In this document: positions 43,826-52,531 of the stretch, in pieces
How positions within the stretch are numbered: the first letter of the stretch is position 1
Layout: the number at the start of each line of letters is the position of its first letter
From: Phyllobacterium myrsinacearum
GTDB lineage: Bacteria; Pseudomonadota; Alphaproteobacteria; Rhizobiales; Rhizobiaceae
Direction of reading: 5' to 3'
Length of the DNA stretch: 64,000 nucleotides
Assembly: GCF_002980555.1 (NCBI RefSeq)
Contig: NZ_PVBT01000002.1
Location: forward strand, 124,001-188,000
Notes under the pieces: generated by a model
What the model saw: the letters and a program-made list of their open reading frames with translations, nothing else
Databases searched by the model: none
What the model was told of the DNA's origin: nothing
Program-made: the position numbers and the translations under genes

Positions 43826-45277
43826 CTAGGGATGGCCGATCTTCGGCCCGATATGCGCCGGAATTGGACATTGATAGGGGCGTCCTTCGGTTTTTTCCAG
43901 CCATTCCGCCTTTGCCTGGGCCAGAAGATCGGGGTTGAGGATGAGATCAAGGCCGGTTGAAGCCAGGGACTTTGCGGCGTGAGCAAAAGCCTTGTGCGCT
44001 GCCGGGCTCTTGCCCTGGGCCACCACCTGCCAGGTGTGCGGAGCGGTGCCGATGGCCCATGCGGGCGCCCAGCACTGCGCGGTCGGCGTGACCCAGCTGA
44101 CGTCGCCGACATCGGTCGAGCCTGCACGGAAATGCGATTCGCCTTCAAAGTCGCGCAGTCCGAGATGCAGCGGGCTTGAACCGTCGACCTTGCCGTTGAG
44201 GAATACGTCTTTCTTGATCTGATAGAGCCGGACACTGCTCTTGATGGCTTCCGGTGTCAGCGTGTTCTGTATTTCCTGGGCGAAGGCAACATCCCTGTCG
44301 TCAAACGGGACCGGACCAAGATCGACCATATTGGCGTGGATTGCACTTTCGAGAGTGATGTTGGGCAAAAGGTTTGTTGCCGCCCGGTCAAACACGATTT
44401 CGACCTCTGTATCCGTCATCATCGCCGCGCCCTTGGCGATCCGGTCAACGCGCGCCGCCAGATCAAGCGCCACCGGCAGTTCCGGCGCACGCACCAGATA
44501 AAGCGCTTCCGTGCGGGATTGAACCACATTGGCGGCTTTCCCGCCGGCGTCCGTGATGGCGTAGTGGACACGGCAATCCTGCGGCATGTGCTCGCGCAGG
44601 AAATTGACGCCGACATTCATCAGTTCCAGTGCATCGAGCGCGCTGCGGCCGAGATGGGCACCGTTGGAGGCATGGGCCGCCACGCCCTTGAAGCGATAGT
44701 AAATTTCCAGCACCGCCAGATTGTTGGTGGACCGTACGCCGTTGAACGGCGCAGGATGCCATGTCAGCGCGGTGTCCACATCATCGAAGGCACCCGCACG
44801 GGCCATGAATGTTTTTCCCGAGCCGCCCTCTTCGCCGGGGCAGCCATAATAGCGGATTGTGCCTGACAGTTTGTTGTCCGCCAGGTGCTTGGCGAGGGCA
44901 ACGGCGGCCAGCATCGAGCCGGTGCCGAGCAGATTGTGCCCGCATCCATGTCCCGTCCCCCCCGGTTTCTCCGGTTGCTCAACGGCAATACCCGCTCTCT
45001 GGCTCAATCCGGCAAGGGCGTCGAATTCACCGAGAAAGGCGATGACCGGCTTGCCATGACCGGACTCGCCAATGAATGCCGTTTCGATATCGGCGATTTC
45101 ACGCTCGATGCGGAACCCATGCTTCTCCAGCATGGAAATCTGCGTCTGTGCTGAATGGCGTTCGGAAAAGCTCAGCTCCGCATAGTCCCAGATGGCGTCG
45201 CTCATGACAGCAAATTCAGGCTGCAACTGGTCGACGGTTGCAGCAATGGCTGCAACAGTTTGCTTGTTGGTCATCAT
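43826..45277 (-). CDS. M20D-family amidohydrolase (AbgB/carboxypeptidase-like)
   Basis: A 483-residue metallo-aminoacylase of peptidase family M20D, in the same branch as AbgB (p-aminobenzoyl-glutamate hydrolase subunit). Metal-site segments are GTGHGCGHNLLGTGSMLAAVALA (Cys and His ligands), GCPGEEGGSGKTFMARAGAFDDVDTALTWHP and the dimerisation domain FKGVAAHASNGAHLGRSALDALELMNVG; SHFRAGSTDVGDVSWVTP closes the site. ATG 45277 follows AAGGGAA. It is the last gene of an importer operon (57 bp after the binding protein), so it likely hydrolyses the imported N-acyl or peptide-like solute. Confidence 0.9.
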   Translation of the reverse strand: MMTNKQTVAAIAATVDQLQPEFAVMSDAIWDYAELSFSERHSAQTQISMLEKHGFRIEREIADIETAFIGESGHGKPVIAFLGEFDALAGLSQRAGIAVEQPEKPGGTGHGCGHNLLGTGSMLAAVALAKHLADNKLSGTIRYYGCPGEEGGSGKTFMARAGAFDDVDTALTWHPAPFNGVRSTNNLAVLEIYYRFKGVAAHASNGAHLGRSALDALELMNVGVNFLREHMPQDCRVHYAITDAGGKAANVVQSRTEALYLVRAPELPVALDLAARVDRIAKGAAMMTDTEVEIVFDRAATNLLPNITLESAIHANMVDLGPVPFDDRDVAFAQEIQNTLTPEAIKSSVRLYQIKKDVFLNGKVDGSSPLHLGLRDFEGESHFRAGSTDVGDVSWVTPTAQCWAPAWAIGTAPHTWQVVAQGKSPAAHKAFAHAAKSLASTGLDLILNPDLLAQAKAEWLEKTEGRPYQCPIPAHIGPKIGHP

Positions 45278-45334
45278 GTCTTCCCTTTGGTTGTTCAATG
45301 TCCGGGCACAATGGCCCGCAAACAAACCTTCGAA

Positions 45335-46879
45335 TTAATCGTCGAGCGATACTTCCCAAACCCGCGCATTGGACTGCCACACGGGCGTGCCGTGCACCTT
45401 TTTCGATGCGCCCCAGAGGTCCATCAGATCATAGAGGAAGATGCCCGGTACATCCTGCAGCATGAGTTCGTGAAACTGGTCGAAGATGGCCTGGCGCTTG
45501 CTTTGGTCGGCTTCCCGGTAGGCCGCATCCATCAGTTCGATCGCCTTGGGGTTGTCCCACATGAGGGAGGCATTCTTGTCCTTGTTGCCGACATAGAAAC
45601 TGTACATCAGCGCCGGATCAAGACGTGGCGTCACCGACTGCGAGATCACCTGATAGTTGCCGCTGCGGCGGCGGTCGACCTGCGTGGCGTAGTCAAGCAC
45701 TTCGATCTGCACATTGAGGCCAACCTGCTGCATCATGGCCTGCGCGACAACGGCGACGGGATAGCTTGGAACATTGCCGCGCTTGTTGGCGATGATCTTG
45801 ATGACTTCGCCCTTGTAACCGGACTCGGCAAGCTCTTTCTTCGCCTTTTCAAGATCGGCGGCAATGCGTTTTTTCTGCACGTCGGAATAGTAGATCGAGT
45901 CCAGCGACACCATGGAGGCATTGGCAGCGCCGGTGCCATTGGAAACGGCTCCAACCAGATCGTCGAGATCGAGGGCTGCGGCCATGGCGCGGCGAACGCC
46001 TGCTTTGCTCAGCACCGGATCGCGGGTCTGGATGTAGAGAAGATTCTTGCCGTTGTTGCGCTTCATGATCAGCTGGATCGCACCATTGTCCTTCAGTTCG
46101 GGGACGAGATCGGCGGGCACTTCCGCCGCATCCAGCGCCCCTGACAGCAGGCCTGCCTTGACCGTGGACGCATCGGGAACCGCCGTGAATTTTACGCCGT
46201 CCACCAGGGGGCGCTTGGAACCAACCATGCCATCCGGCTTGCCGTCGTTCGGCGGCGATACATACTGGTCGAATTTTGCCAGACGGACATATTCGCCGCG
46301 TTTCCATTCACCCCATTTGAATGGTCCTGTGCCGATGGGAGCCACGAAACTGCCATCGGCGGCGATTGATTTGGGACTGATGATGCCGGTGTAACCGCAT
46401 TCCGGCCGTGCCATGAGGCCGAGAAAAACGGCCGAAGGCGATGCGATCTTCATGGCCACCGTATGGGCGTCGACTGCCTCGATGCCGGTGACCTTGACGG
46501 TACGGCTGCCATCGAAATCAGCGCGGCAGGTCCACTTTGTGTCCTCCGCCATGTAACGGTTCCAGTTCCACACCACATCGGCGGCGGTCAGCGCGTCGCC
46601 ATTGTGGAATTTCACATCGTCGCGCAACGGGAATGTATAGGTCAGGCCGTCCGCCGACACATTGACGGATTGGGCGAGAAGCGGCTTCACATCGCCGTTC
46701 TCCGTATAGCCCACCAGCCCTTCGACCAGATGAAATATGACGGAGTCGGTGTTGCCGTCGCGGTTGACGCCGGGGACGTTGCTGCGAATATCCGAGCTTT
46801 GCGCGACATTGATGTCACGGGCCTGAGCGAAGCCGCCGGCCGTCATCAGGATTGTTCCTGCGAGAAGTATTTTTTTCAT
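45335..46879 (-). CDS. Peptide-type ABC substrate-binding protein (SBP_bac_5)
   Basis: A 514-residue periplasmic binding protein: signal peptide MKKILLAGTILMTAGGFAQA; SBP_bac_5 core LVEGLVGYTENGDVKPLLAQSVNVSADGLTYTFPLRDDVKFHNGDALTAADVVWNWNRY, GTGPFKWGEWKRGEYVRLAKFDQY and AGVRRAMAAALDLDDLV. ATG 46879 starts the signal peptide; an in-frame ATG six codons upstream is possible. It lies after the ATPase gene and before the M20D amidohydrolase in the operon, an unusual late position for a binding protein. Confidence 0.93.
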   Translation of the reverse strand: MKKILLAGTILMTAGGFAQARDINVAQSSDIRSNVPGVNRDGNTDSVIFHLVEGLVGYTENGDVKPLLAQSVNVSADGLTYTFPLRDDVKFHNGDALTAADVVWNWNRYMAEDTKWTCRADFDGSRTVKVTGIEAVDAHTVAMKIASPSAVFLGLMARPECGYTGIISPKSIAADGSFVAPIGTGPFKWGEWKRGEYVRLAKFDQYVSPPNDGKPDGMVGSKRPLVDGVKFTAVPDASTVKAGLLSGALDAAEVPADLVPELKDNGAIQLIMKRNNGKNLLYIQTRDPVLSKAGVRRAMAAALDLDDLVGAVSNGTGAANASMVSLDSIYYSDVQKKRIAADLEKAKKELAESGYKGEVIKIIANKRGNVPSYPVAVVAQAMMQQVGLNVQIEVLDYATQVDRRRSGNYQVISQSVTPRLDPALMYSFYVGNKDKNASLMWDNPKAIELMDAAYREADQSKRQAIFDQFHELMLQDVPGIFLYDLMDLWGASKKVHGTPVWQSNARVWEVSLDD

Positions 46880-46901
46880 GTTCCACTCTTTTTCCATGGG
46901 T

Positions 46902-48533
46902 TCAGGCGTCCAGCCGCCATTTGAGTTTGACGCCGCCACTGTCGTTGAGATCCAGTGCGGGAATGGCTGAAAGCAGTTTGCGCGTATAGGCCTCCTTCGG
47001 CGCATCAAAGATCGCGTTCCGGTCGCCCTGTTCGATGATCCGGCCATCCTGCATAACGATCACACGGTCGGCGATCTGCTCGACGACGCCAAGATCATGG
47101 CTGATGAACAGGCAGGAAAAGCCGTAGCGCTTCTGCAGGTTTGAAAAGAGATCGAGAACCTGCGCACGTACGGTCACGTCCAGGGCGGATACCGGTTCGT
47201 CGGCAATGAGAAATTTGGGTCGCCGGGCAATGGCCCGGGCGATGGCAACGCGCTGGCGCTGACCGCCGGAAAGCTGGTGCGGATAGCGGCCGGCAAAAGC
47301 CTCGCCGAGGCCGACTTCCTCAAGTGTCTCGGCGGCGCGCTGCTTCTTTTCAGCCGCTGTCAGACTGGGGATAAGCCGCAATGCTTCCTCGACAAGCGAA
47401 AGAATGGTCATGCGTGGATCGAGCGAGGAGTAGGGATCCTGAAACACCATCTGGCAGTTCATGCGGTAATGGAACCAATCATTGTCGCGGCGCTTGCCTT
47501 GAAACAGGACCTCGCCGCTGGTTTCCTTGACCAGTCCGGCAATGGTGCGGCCAAGTGTGGTTTTCCCCGAACCCGAGCCGCCGACCAAAGCCACCACCTC
47601 GCCGGGATGGATATCGATGCTGATGCCATGCAGGGCGCGTTTGGCAGCACCCTTCTTGAACAGGCTTTTGCGTCCGGGATAGTCTACGACGATGTCGCGC
47701 GCCGAAACGATCGGGCTGACGTTGGTGTCGATGGCCCGAACGTCGCCGCGGAACGGCAGGGAGGACAGAAGCTTGCGCGTATAGGGATGCTTCGGTCTTG
47801 AGAGGATTTCCTCGGTCGTTCCCTGCTCGACCACCACACCCCGTTCCATCACCACAAAACGATGGGTGTAGCGGGCGACCATCGGCAAATCGTGGCTGAT
47901 CAGGAGGACGGCCGTTCCTTGCTCCTTCGTCAGTTCAACCATCAGTTCCATGACATCGCGCTGGACGACGGCATCAAGCGCGGTTGTCGGTTCGTCGGCA
48001 ATCAGCAAGGCCGGTTTCAGGAGCATGACCGAGGCCAGCATGATACGCTGGCGCATGCCGCCGGAAAACTCGTGCGGATAGGCGGTCAAGGCGCCGGCCG
48101 GGTCCTTCAGGCCGACGCGGGTCAGCATGTGCAGGATGTTGGTCCGGCGCATCTCGGCTGTCTGTTTGGTGTGGAGAATGAGCCCTTCTTCCAACTGGCG
48201 GCCAATGGTCATCGATGGATTGAGGGAGGTCATCGGTTCCTGAAAGACCACGCCGATTTCACCGCCGCGTAATCGCCGCAACGTGCGGTCACCGGCCTGC
48301 AGCGTATCCTGCCCCTTGTAAACGATCGAACCGCTGGCATGCCGGATGCCCGGCGCAATCAGTCCGATGATCGACCGTGTCGCCAGTGTCTTGCCCGATC
48401 CGGATTCACCGACGATGCCGACAATTTCTCCGGGCGAGACATCGAAGCTGACATCTTTGACAACGGCGCCGCCATTGTGGATGACCTCAAGCGTCAGTCC
48501 GCGAACGCTAAGCAGTGCGTTTTGATCGCTCAT
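46902..48533 (-). CDS. Double-domain peptide-type ABC ATPase
   Basis: A 543-residue fused ATPase with two nucleotide-binding domains. Walker [10 protein letters not shown] and VGGSGSGKT, signatures [11 protein letters not shown] and LSGGQRQRVAI, Walker [13 protein letters not shown] and FLIADEPVSALD, each followed by the oligopeptide-importer tail (HPYTRKLLSSLP; EAYTRKLLSAIP). The ATG at 48533 overlaps the permease stop by 4 bp; the long frame upstream of it is an artefact. It serves the adjacent DppB/DppC-like permeases. Confidence 0.93.
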   Translation of the reverse strand: MSDQNALLSVRGLTLEVIHNGGAVVKDVSFDVSPGEIVGIVGESGSGKTLATRSIIGLIAPGIRHASGSIVYKGQDTLQAGDRTLRRLRGGEIGVVFQEPMTSLNPSMTIGRQLEEGLILHTKQTAEMRRTNILHMLTRVGLKDPAGALTAYPHEFSGGMRQRIMLASVMLLKPALLIADEPTTALDAVVQRDVMELMVELTKEQGTAVLLISHDLPMVARYTHRFVVMERGVVVEQGTTEEILSRPKHPYTRKLLSSLPFRGDVRAIDTNVSPIVSARDIVVDYPGRKSLFKKGAAKRALHGISIDIHPGEVVALVGGSGSGKTTLGRTIAGLVKETSGEVLFQGKRRDNDWFHYRMNCQMVFQDPYSSLDPRMTILSLVEEALRLIPSLTAAEKKQRAAETLEEVGLGEAFAGRYPHQLSGGQRQRVAIARAIARRPKFLIADEPVSALDVTVRAQVLDLFSNLQKRYGFSCLFISHDLGVVEQIADRVIVMQDGRIIEQGDRNAIFDAPKEAYTRKLLSAIPALDLNDSGGVKLKWRLDA

Positions 48534-49348
48534 TTCAAACCTCTCATGCGGGGATCGAGCTTGTCGCGCAGCGCATCGCCAAGCAGGTTGATGCCGAGAA
48601 GGGTCAGCGCGATGCAAAGGCCGGGAAAGAAGCCAAGCCAGGCTGCCTGTTCGATGAATGGCCGGCCGGCGGCAAGCATGTTGCCCCAGGTTGGCGCGGG
48701 GGGTGGAACGCCAAGGCCAAGGAAGCTCAGCGCACTTTCCGAAAGGATTGCCCAGCCGAACATGGACGTCGCAAGAACTGTAATCGGTGCCAGGCAGTTG
48801 GGCAGGATGTGGCGCAGGATCGTATAGATTTCGCTGTTGCCCATGACCTTGGAGGCTTCGATAAACTCCCGTTCGCGCAGGGACAGGACGGCACCGCGCA
48901 CGATACGTGCCATTGAGGGGGTGTAGGCGATCCCAAGTGCAAAGATGATGCCGTACTGGTTGGCGCCGAAAACCGCGAGCAGCCCGAGGGCGAGAAGAAT
49001 GCCGGGAAAGGCCAGCAGTGCATTGTTGAACGCCATGATGATGCCATCGGCCCAGCCGCGGGCATAACCGCTGATCAGGCCGATAAGTGTACCGAAGAAC
49101 ACGGCAAAGCAGACAGTGGCAAAGCCGATCCAGACGCTTGCCTGTGCCCCGACCATCAGCCGGCTCAGGACATCCCGCCCAAACTCGTCCGTGCCCAGAA
49201 GATGCGCGCCGCTCGGTGCGGCGAGACGCGCGGAAAAGCTGAGTTTCATCGGATCGAACGGCGTCCAGAACATGCCGATGGCCGCGACGATAAAGAGGAG
49301 GGTGATAATGGTGCCGCCAATCACCCCGTTGAATGTAAGCTTTTTCAT
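48530..49348 (-). CDS. Peptide-type ABC permease (DppC-like)
   Basis: A 272-residue DppC-family permease: one N-terminal helix (GGTIITLLFIVAAIGMFW), LGTDEFGRDVLSRLMVGAQASVWIG, the coupling loop EASKVMGNSEIYTILRHILPNC, and the C-terminal LGDALRDKLDPRMRG. Four-base overlaps with both neighbours show tight coupling in the operon. Confidence 0.93.
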   Translation of the reverse strand: MKKLTFNGVIGGTIITLLFIVAAIGMFWTPFDPMKLSFSARLAAPSGAHLLGTDEFGRDVLSRLMVGAQASVWIGFATVCFAVFFGTLIGLISGYARGWADGIIMAFNNALLAFPGILLALGLLAVFGANQYGIIFALGIAYTPSMARIVRGAVLSLREREFIEASKVMGNSEIYTILRHILPNCLAPITVLATSMFGWAILSESALSFLGLGVPPPAPTWGNMLAAGRPFIEQAAWLGFFPGLCIALTLLGINLLGDALRDKLDPRMRGLK

Positions 49349-50289
49349 TCTGCCACCACGCGCGGATCAAAGAGTGGATAGAGAAGGTCCACGACGAGGT
49401 TGACCAGAACATAGGCAACCGCGACCAGCAGGAGACAGCCCTGAATGACGGGATAGTCGCGCTGGAAAATGCTGTCGACGAGCAGGCGGCCAAGACCCGG
49501 TATGGAGAAGACGGTTTCAATGACGGCGATGCCGCCAAGCAGATTGCCGAGAATCAAGCCGATCATCGTCCATGTCGGACCGAAAGCGTTCTTGAAGGCG
49601 TGACGCCAGAGAACGGCCTGTTCCGACAGGCCTTTGGCGCGGGCATGGGTGATGTAGTCAAGGCGCAGAACTTCCAGCGTCGATGCGCGGGCCATGCGGA
49701 TGATCACACCCATCTCATGGATAAAGAGAGTGGCAACCGGCAAGGCCATATAGATGAGCCCGGCCTTCCAGTCGGTTGTCACCGAGACGTAACCGAGCAC
49801 CGGCACCCAGCCGAGTTTCAGCCCGAAGAAAAGCAGCAGCAGAAGTCCGAGCCAGAATGTGGGAATGGACAGGAGAACCGTTGCCGTGCCGACAAGGGCA
49901 AGGTCGGTGAGGCTGTTCTGTTTCCATGCCGCGATAACACCGGCCGGGACAGCGATAATGCTGGCAATGAACACGGCAAGCACAACGATCTGGGCGCTGA
50001 TGAAAAAGCGCGAGAGGACAAGGTGCAGGACGGGTTCGCCTGTAACGATGGACTTGCCGAAGTCTCCGTTGAACAGGTGGCCGACCCAGATCATGAACTG
50101 CATCGGTATGCTCTGGTCGAGCCCCAGCGTGGAACGCAGGGCGGCGATCTGCTGCGGTTCGGCAAGATCCCCAAGCATCAGGGCTGCGGGGTCACCGGGA
50201 ATGAGGCGTATGAGGGTGAACACTGCCACTGCCACGATGACAATCGTGGGCACAGCCATCAGCATTCGGCCGAGTATAAATTTGATCAC
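49345..50289 (-). CDS. Peptide-type ABC permease (DppB-like), GTG start
   Basis: A 314-residue DppB-family permease: FILGRMLMAVPTIVIVAVAVFTLIRLIPGDPAALMLGD, LRSTLGLDQSIPMQFMIWVGHLFNGDFG, coupling loop HARAKGLSEQAVLWRHAFKNAF and C-terminal LYPLFDPRV. The start codon is GTG at 50289 with a weak GGGAA site. It is the first gene of the operon, and tandem regulatory-type repeats lie about 70-115 bp upstream. Confidence 0.92.
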   Translation of the reverse strand: MIKFILGRMLMAVPTIVIVAVAVFTLIRLIPGDPAALMLGDLAEPQQIAALRSTLGLDQSIPMQFMIWVGHLFNGDFGKSIVTGEPVLHLVLSRFFISAQIVVLAVFIASIIAVPAGVIAAWKQNSLTDLALVGTATVLLSIPTFWLGLLLLLFFGLKLGWVPVLGYVSVTTDWKAGLIYMALPVATLFIHEMGVIIRMARASTLEVLRLDYITHARAKGLSEQAVLWRHAFKNAFGPTWTMIGLILGNLLGGIAVIETVFSIPGLGRLLVDSIFQRDYPVIQGCLLLVAVAYVLVNLVVDLLYPLFDPRVVAE

Positions 50290-50358
50290 GTGGTTCCCAT
50301 TCTGCTCTTTTGGCTGCGGGGGAGTTCCCCGCAGTCATCTGGCCATTGTGTGCCGGAC

Positions 50359-50404
50359 TATGAGCATATGTGAAAACCATGCGCAATATTATGAGTAAAT
50401 GTCA
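50359..50404. promoter_or_regulatory. Tandem 15-bp direct repeats upstream of the importer-M20D operon
   Basis: TATGAGCATATGTGA at 50359-50373 and TATGAGTAAATGTCA at 50390-50404 match at 12 of 15 positions and start 31 bp apart, about three helical turns. They lie between the LysR gene and the operon it probably controls, suggesting paired binding sites on one DNA face. Confidence 0.6.
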
Positions 50405-50477
50405 TAGTGTTATGCAAACGGGTACTTGCGTGCCGGTCATCGGGGCTACCCATGCCGCTGACGGAACCTGTGCGCTT

Positions 50478-51386
50478 TCAGTTTTGCGGCCCCTCGACAT
50501 TTCGAAGCATGTGCTTCATCCGCCTGCTGAGCGCTTCGGCAGCGATGGAAAGCGGAACGCCAGCCGCCTTGGCAAGGCCAAAGCTCTGCGTGAGCGGCGG
50601 ATCGAAGGGGCGTATGACAATCCTTGCATCCTTGGTCAGGTGCGCAAAGAAGCTGTTGATGATCGCAATCCCAAGCCCATTGGCGGCATAGGAAAAGGCG
50701 GAATTGTTGCTGTGCGTTTCAATCTTGACGGTCTGCGTGACACCGGCCTGGCGGAAAATCTCGTCGAGTTTCATGCGGGTGGGCCGGTTGCGGCCGGTCA
50801 GGATCAAAGGAATATTGCGTAAATCCCTGGGTGTGACGATGTCCAGCCCGGCGAGAGGATGGCCGGCAGGAATGACGCAGACCTTCCGGCCGCTAACAAC
50901 CACTTCAAGTTCGACACTGCTGCTCTGCTGGCCCTCATAGCGCAGGAAGCCAAAATCCACGATGCGCTGTTCTATGAGGCGCGTGATGGCGCCCGACGTG
51001 TCGAAGAATGTTTCTATGCGCACCCGCGGAAAGTCCCTGTCAAAATCCGCGAGAAGATCCGGGGTAAACTGGTCGGCAAGACTGTTGGGCAGGGCAATGC
51101 GCACCGATTCGGGCCCAACGGCACCGCTGCGCAGATCCTGCGCAAGGTTGGTGAAGCGGTCTATGCCGGCAAGGACAAGTTCGGCGTCATAGGCGAGTTT
51201 TTCCGCTTCGGGTGTCGGGATCAGCCGACCCTTGTCCCGTGCAAAGAGCTGCATCGACAGGTTGGCCTCGAGCTGCTGCAGCAGGCGGCTGACACCGGAC
51301 TGGCTCAGGCCCATGGCGCGCGCCGTTGCGATCGTCGAGCCGGTGACGAGCAGGGTGCGCAGGACTTCGAGCTGCCGGACATTCAT
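50478..51386 (-). CDS. LysR-family regulator upstream of the importer-M20D operon
   Basis: A 302-residue LysR regulator. HTH: MNVRQLEVLRTLLVTGSTIATARAMGLSQSGVSRLLQQLEANLSMQLFARDKGRLIPTPEA. The effector domain contains RLIEQRIVDFGFLRYEG and TGRNRPTRMKLDEIFRQAG. It is transcribed toward the importer operon, 188 bp upstream of it on the same strand, with tandem repeats in the gap. The resemblance to amino-acid- or opine-catabolism LysR regulators is by eye only. Confidence 0.9.
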   Translation of the reverse strand: MNVRQLEVLRTLLVTGSTIATARAMGLSQSGVSRLLQQLEANLSMQLFARDKGRLIPTPEAEKLAYDAELVLAGIDRFTNLAQDLRSGAVGPESVRIALPNSLADQFTPDLLADFDRDFPRVRIETFFDTSGAITRLIEQRIVDFGFLRYEGQQSSSVELEVVVSGRKVCVIPAGHPLAGLDIVTPRDLRNIPLILTGRNRPTRMKLDEIFRQAGVTQTVKIETHSNNSAFSYAANGLGIAIINSFFAHLTKDARIVIRPFDPPLTQSFGLAKAAGVPLSIAAEALSRRMKHMLRNVEGPQN

Positions 51387-51684
51387 TGGATTCTCACAGG
51401 TCTCATGGACAGGGTGATTGTGTCTCGATTCGATGGAATAGGCTGAGCCTCGTCGAAGCTAAACTGTTAATTTTGCGTAAACAATCCTTCATGTGCCTTC
51501 AAAATGTCCCATTGGGAGGCGAATTGTGAATGGTCTGTCACTTGCGCATTCCGGCACGCCTTCACATGTGTTGCTTCAGGTCTATCGAATGAGATCGCCC
51601 GGCGATACCTTTTGTAACCTGTTGCTGAATTTGTGGGCTGGAGGATCGATTGCGGTGCACCGGTCACAATTTGAGAAGGAGAGT
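51387..51684. other. Intergenic region between LysR gene and DUF992 gene
   Basis: About 300 bp with the divergent promoters of the LysR and DUF992 genes. The open frame of the latter extends back to 51493 but lacks a ribosome site there, so this stretch is treated as non-coding. No strong repeat was seen. Confidence 0.45.
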
Positions 51685-52206
51685 ATGATGAAGAAGACAC
51701 TTGCTATGGCACTTGCGACCACGTCGTTGGCAATTGCTGGCGCAACGGTTGCTGTTGCAGCGGATATGCCGGCGACCTACCAGGAGCCAGACGCGCGCAA
51801 TGGCGTGAGGATCGGTTATCTCACCTGCGATATCGATGGCGGCGTTGGCTATGTGCTTGGGTCGGCCAAGGAAGTCGATTGTGTCTTCCGTTCGACAGTC
51901 GGCCGTGAGCGTTCGGATCACTATACCGGCGCAATCAAGAAACTCGGTGTCGATCTCGGCTTTACGACACGCAGCCGCCTCGTCTGGGCCGTGTTTGCAC
52001 CGACCGCCGGGTATCACCAGGGGTCGCTGAGCGGCGTTTACCGCGGTGCGACAGCGGAAGCCACACTTGGCGCCGGTATCGGCACCAATGTGCTGTTTGG
52101 CGGTACCGCAGGCTCCGTTCATCTGCAGGCAATCAGCGTAACAGGCCAGATTGGCCTGAACATTGCTGCTACTGGCACGTCGATGACGCTTGCTTCGGCC
52201 AACTAA
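51685..52206 (+). CDS. Exported DUF992 protein
   Basis: A 173-residue protein with a signal peptide (MMKKTLAMALATTSLAIAGATVAVAA) followed by one DUF992 domain: RIGYLTCDIDGGVGYVLGSAKEVDCVFRS, YTGAIKKLGVDLGFT, LVWAVFAPTAGYHQGSLSGVYRGATAEATLGAGIGTNVLFGG. DUF992 proteins are common in Hyphomicrobiales, periplasmic or outer-membrane associated, with unknown function. The start is supported by AAGGAG. A strong terminator follows, so it is monocistronic. Confidence 0.9.
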   Translation: MMKKTLAMALATTSLAIAGATVAVAADMPATYQEPDARNGVRIGYLTCDIDGGVGYVLGSAKEVDCVFRSTVGRERSDHYTGAIKKLGVDLGFTTRSRLVWAVFAPTAGYHQGSLSGVYRGATAEATLGAGIGTNVLFGGTAGSVHLQAISVTGQIGLNIAATGTSMTLASAN

Positions 52207-52252
52207 GATTGGCTGGTTTTCCTCGCGCTGCGGTGCGAGGGTTCCATTGGAA

Positions 52253-52294
52253 TGGGCATCACCGAACAGGTTTCGGTGGTGCCCATTTTCTTTA
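52253..52294 (+). terminator. Intrinsic terminator of the DUF992 gene
   Basis: A stem of about 14 bp (TGGGCATCACCGAA paired with TTTCGGTGGTGCCCA, one G-T pair) closes on a short loop and is followed by TTTTCTTTAT. A smaller hairpin (CCTCGC/GCGAGG) lies just before it. Form and position are classic. Confidence 0.85.
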
Positions 52295-52531
52295 TGCGAG
52301 CCCGTCCAATGAACCTATACCAAGGTATAGGCGAGCCGAAACCAACAGCCGATATCCCGGCTGAACGGCGCGGCATAGGCTGGCGGCTGTAGACTGTTCT
52401 CACCGGGCAACCAGCCAAAACGGACTGACAGCACGATTAAGGCACTCCTGCGAAGGGGAGGCGCGGGCCGTTCATGGTTGCTTGTCCATCTCTTTCATCC
52501 CGTGGCTCACCTGGCCGAGGAGGAAACGAAC

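Noticed and set aside
48534-49538. Upstream extension of the double ATPase frame across the DppC-like gene
   Set aside because: The extension lies antiphase over a permease gene; the real ATPase start is the ATG at 48533 in an ATGA overlap.
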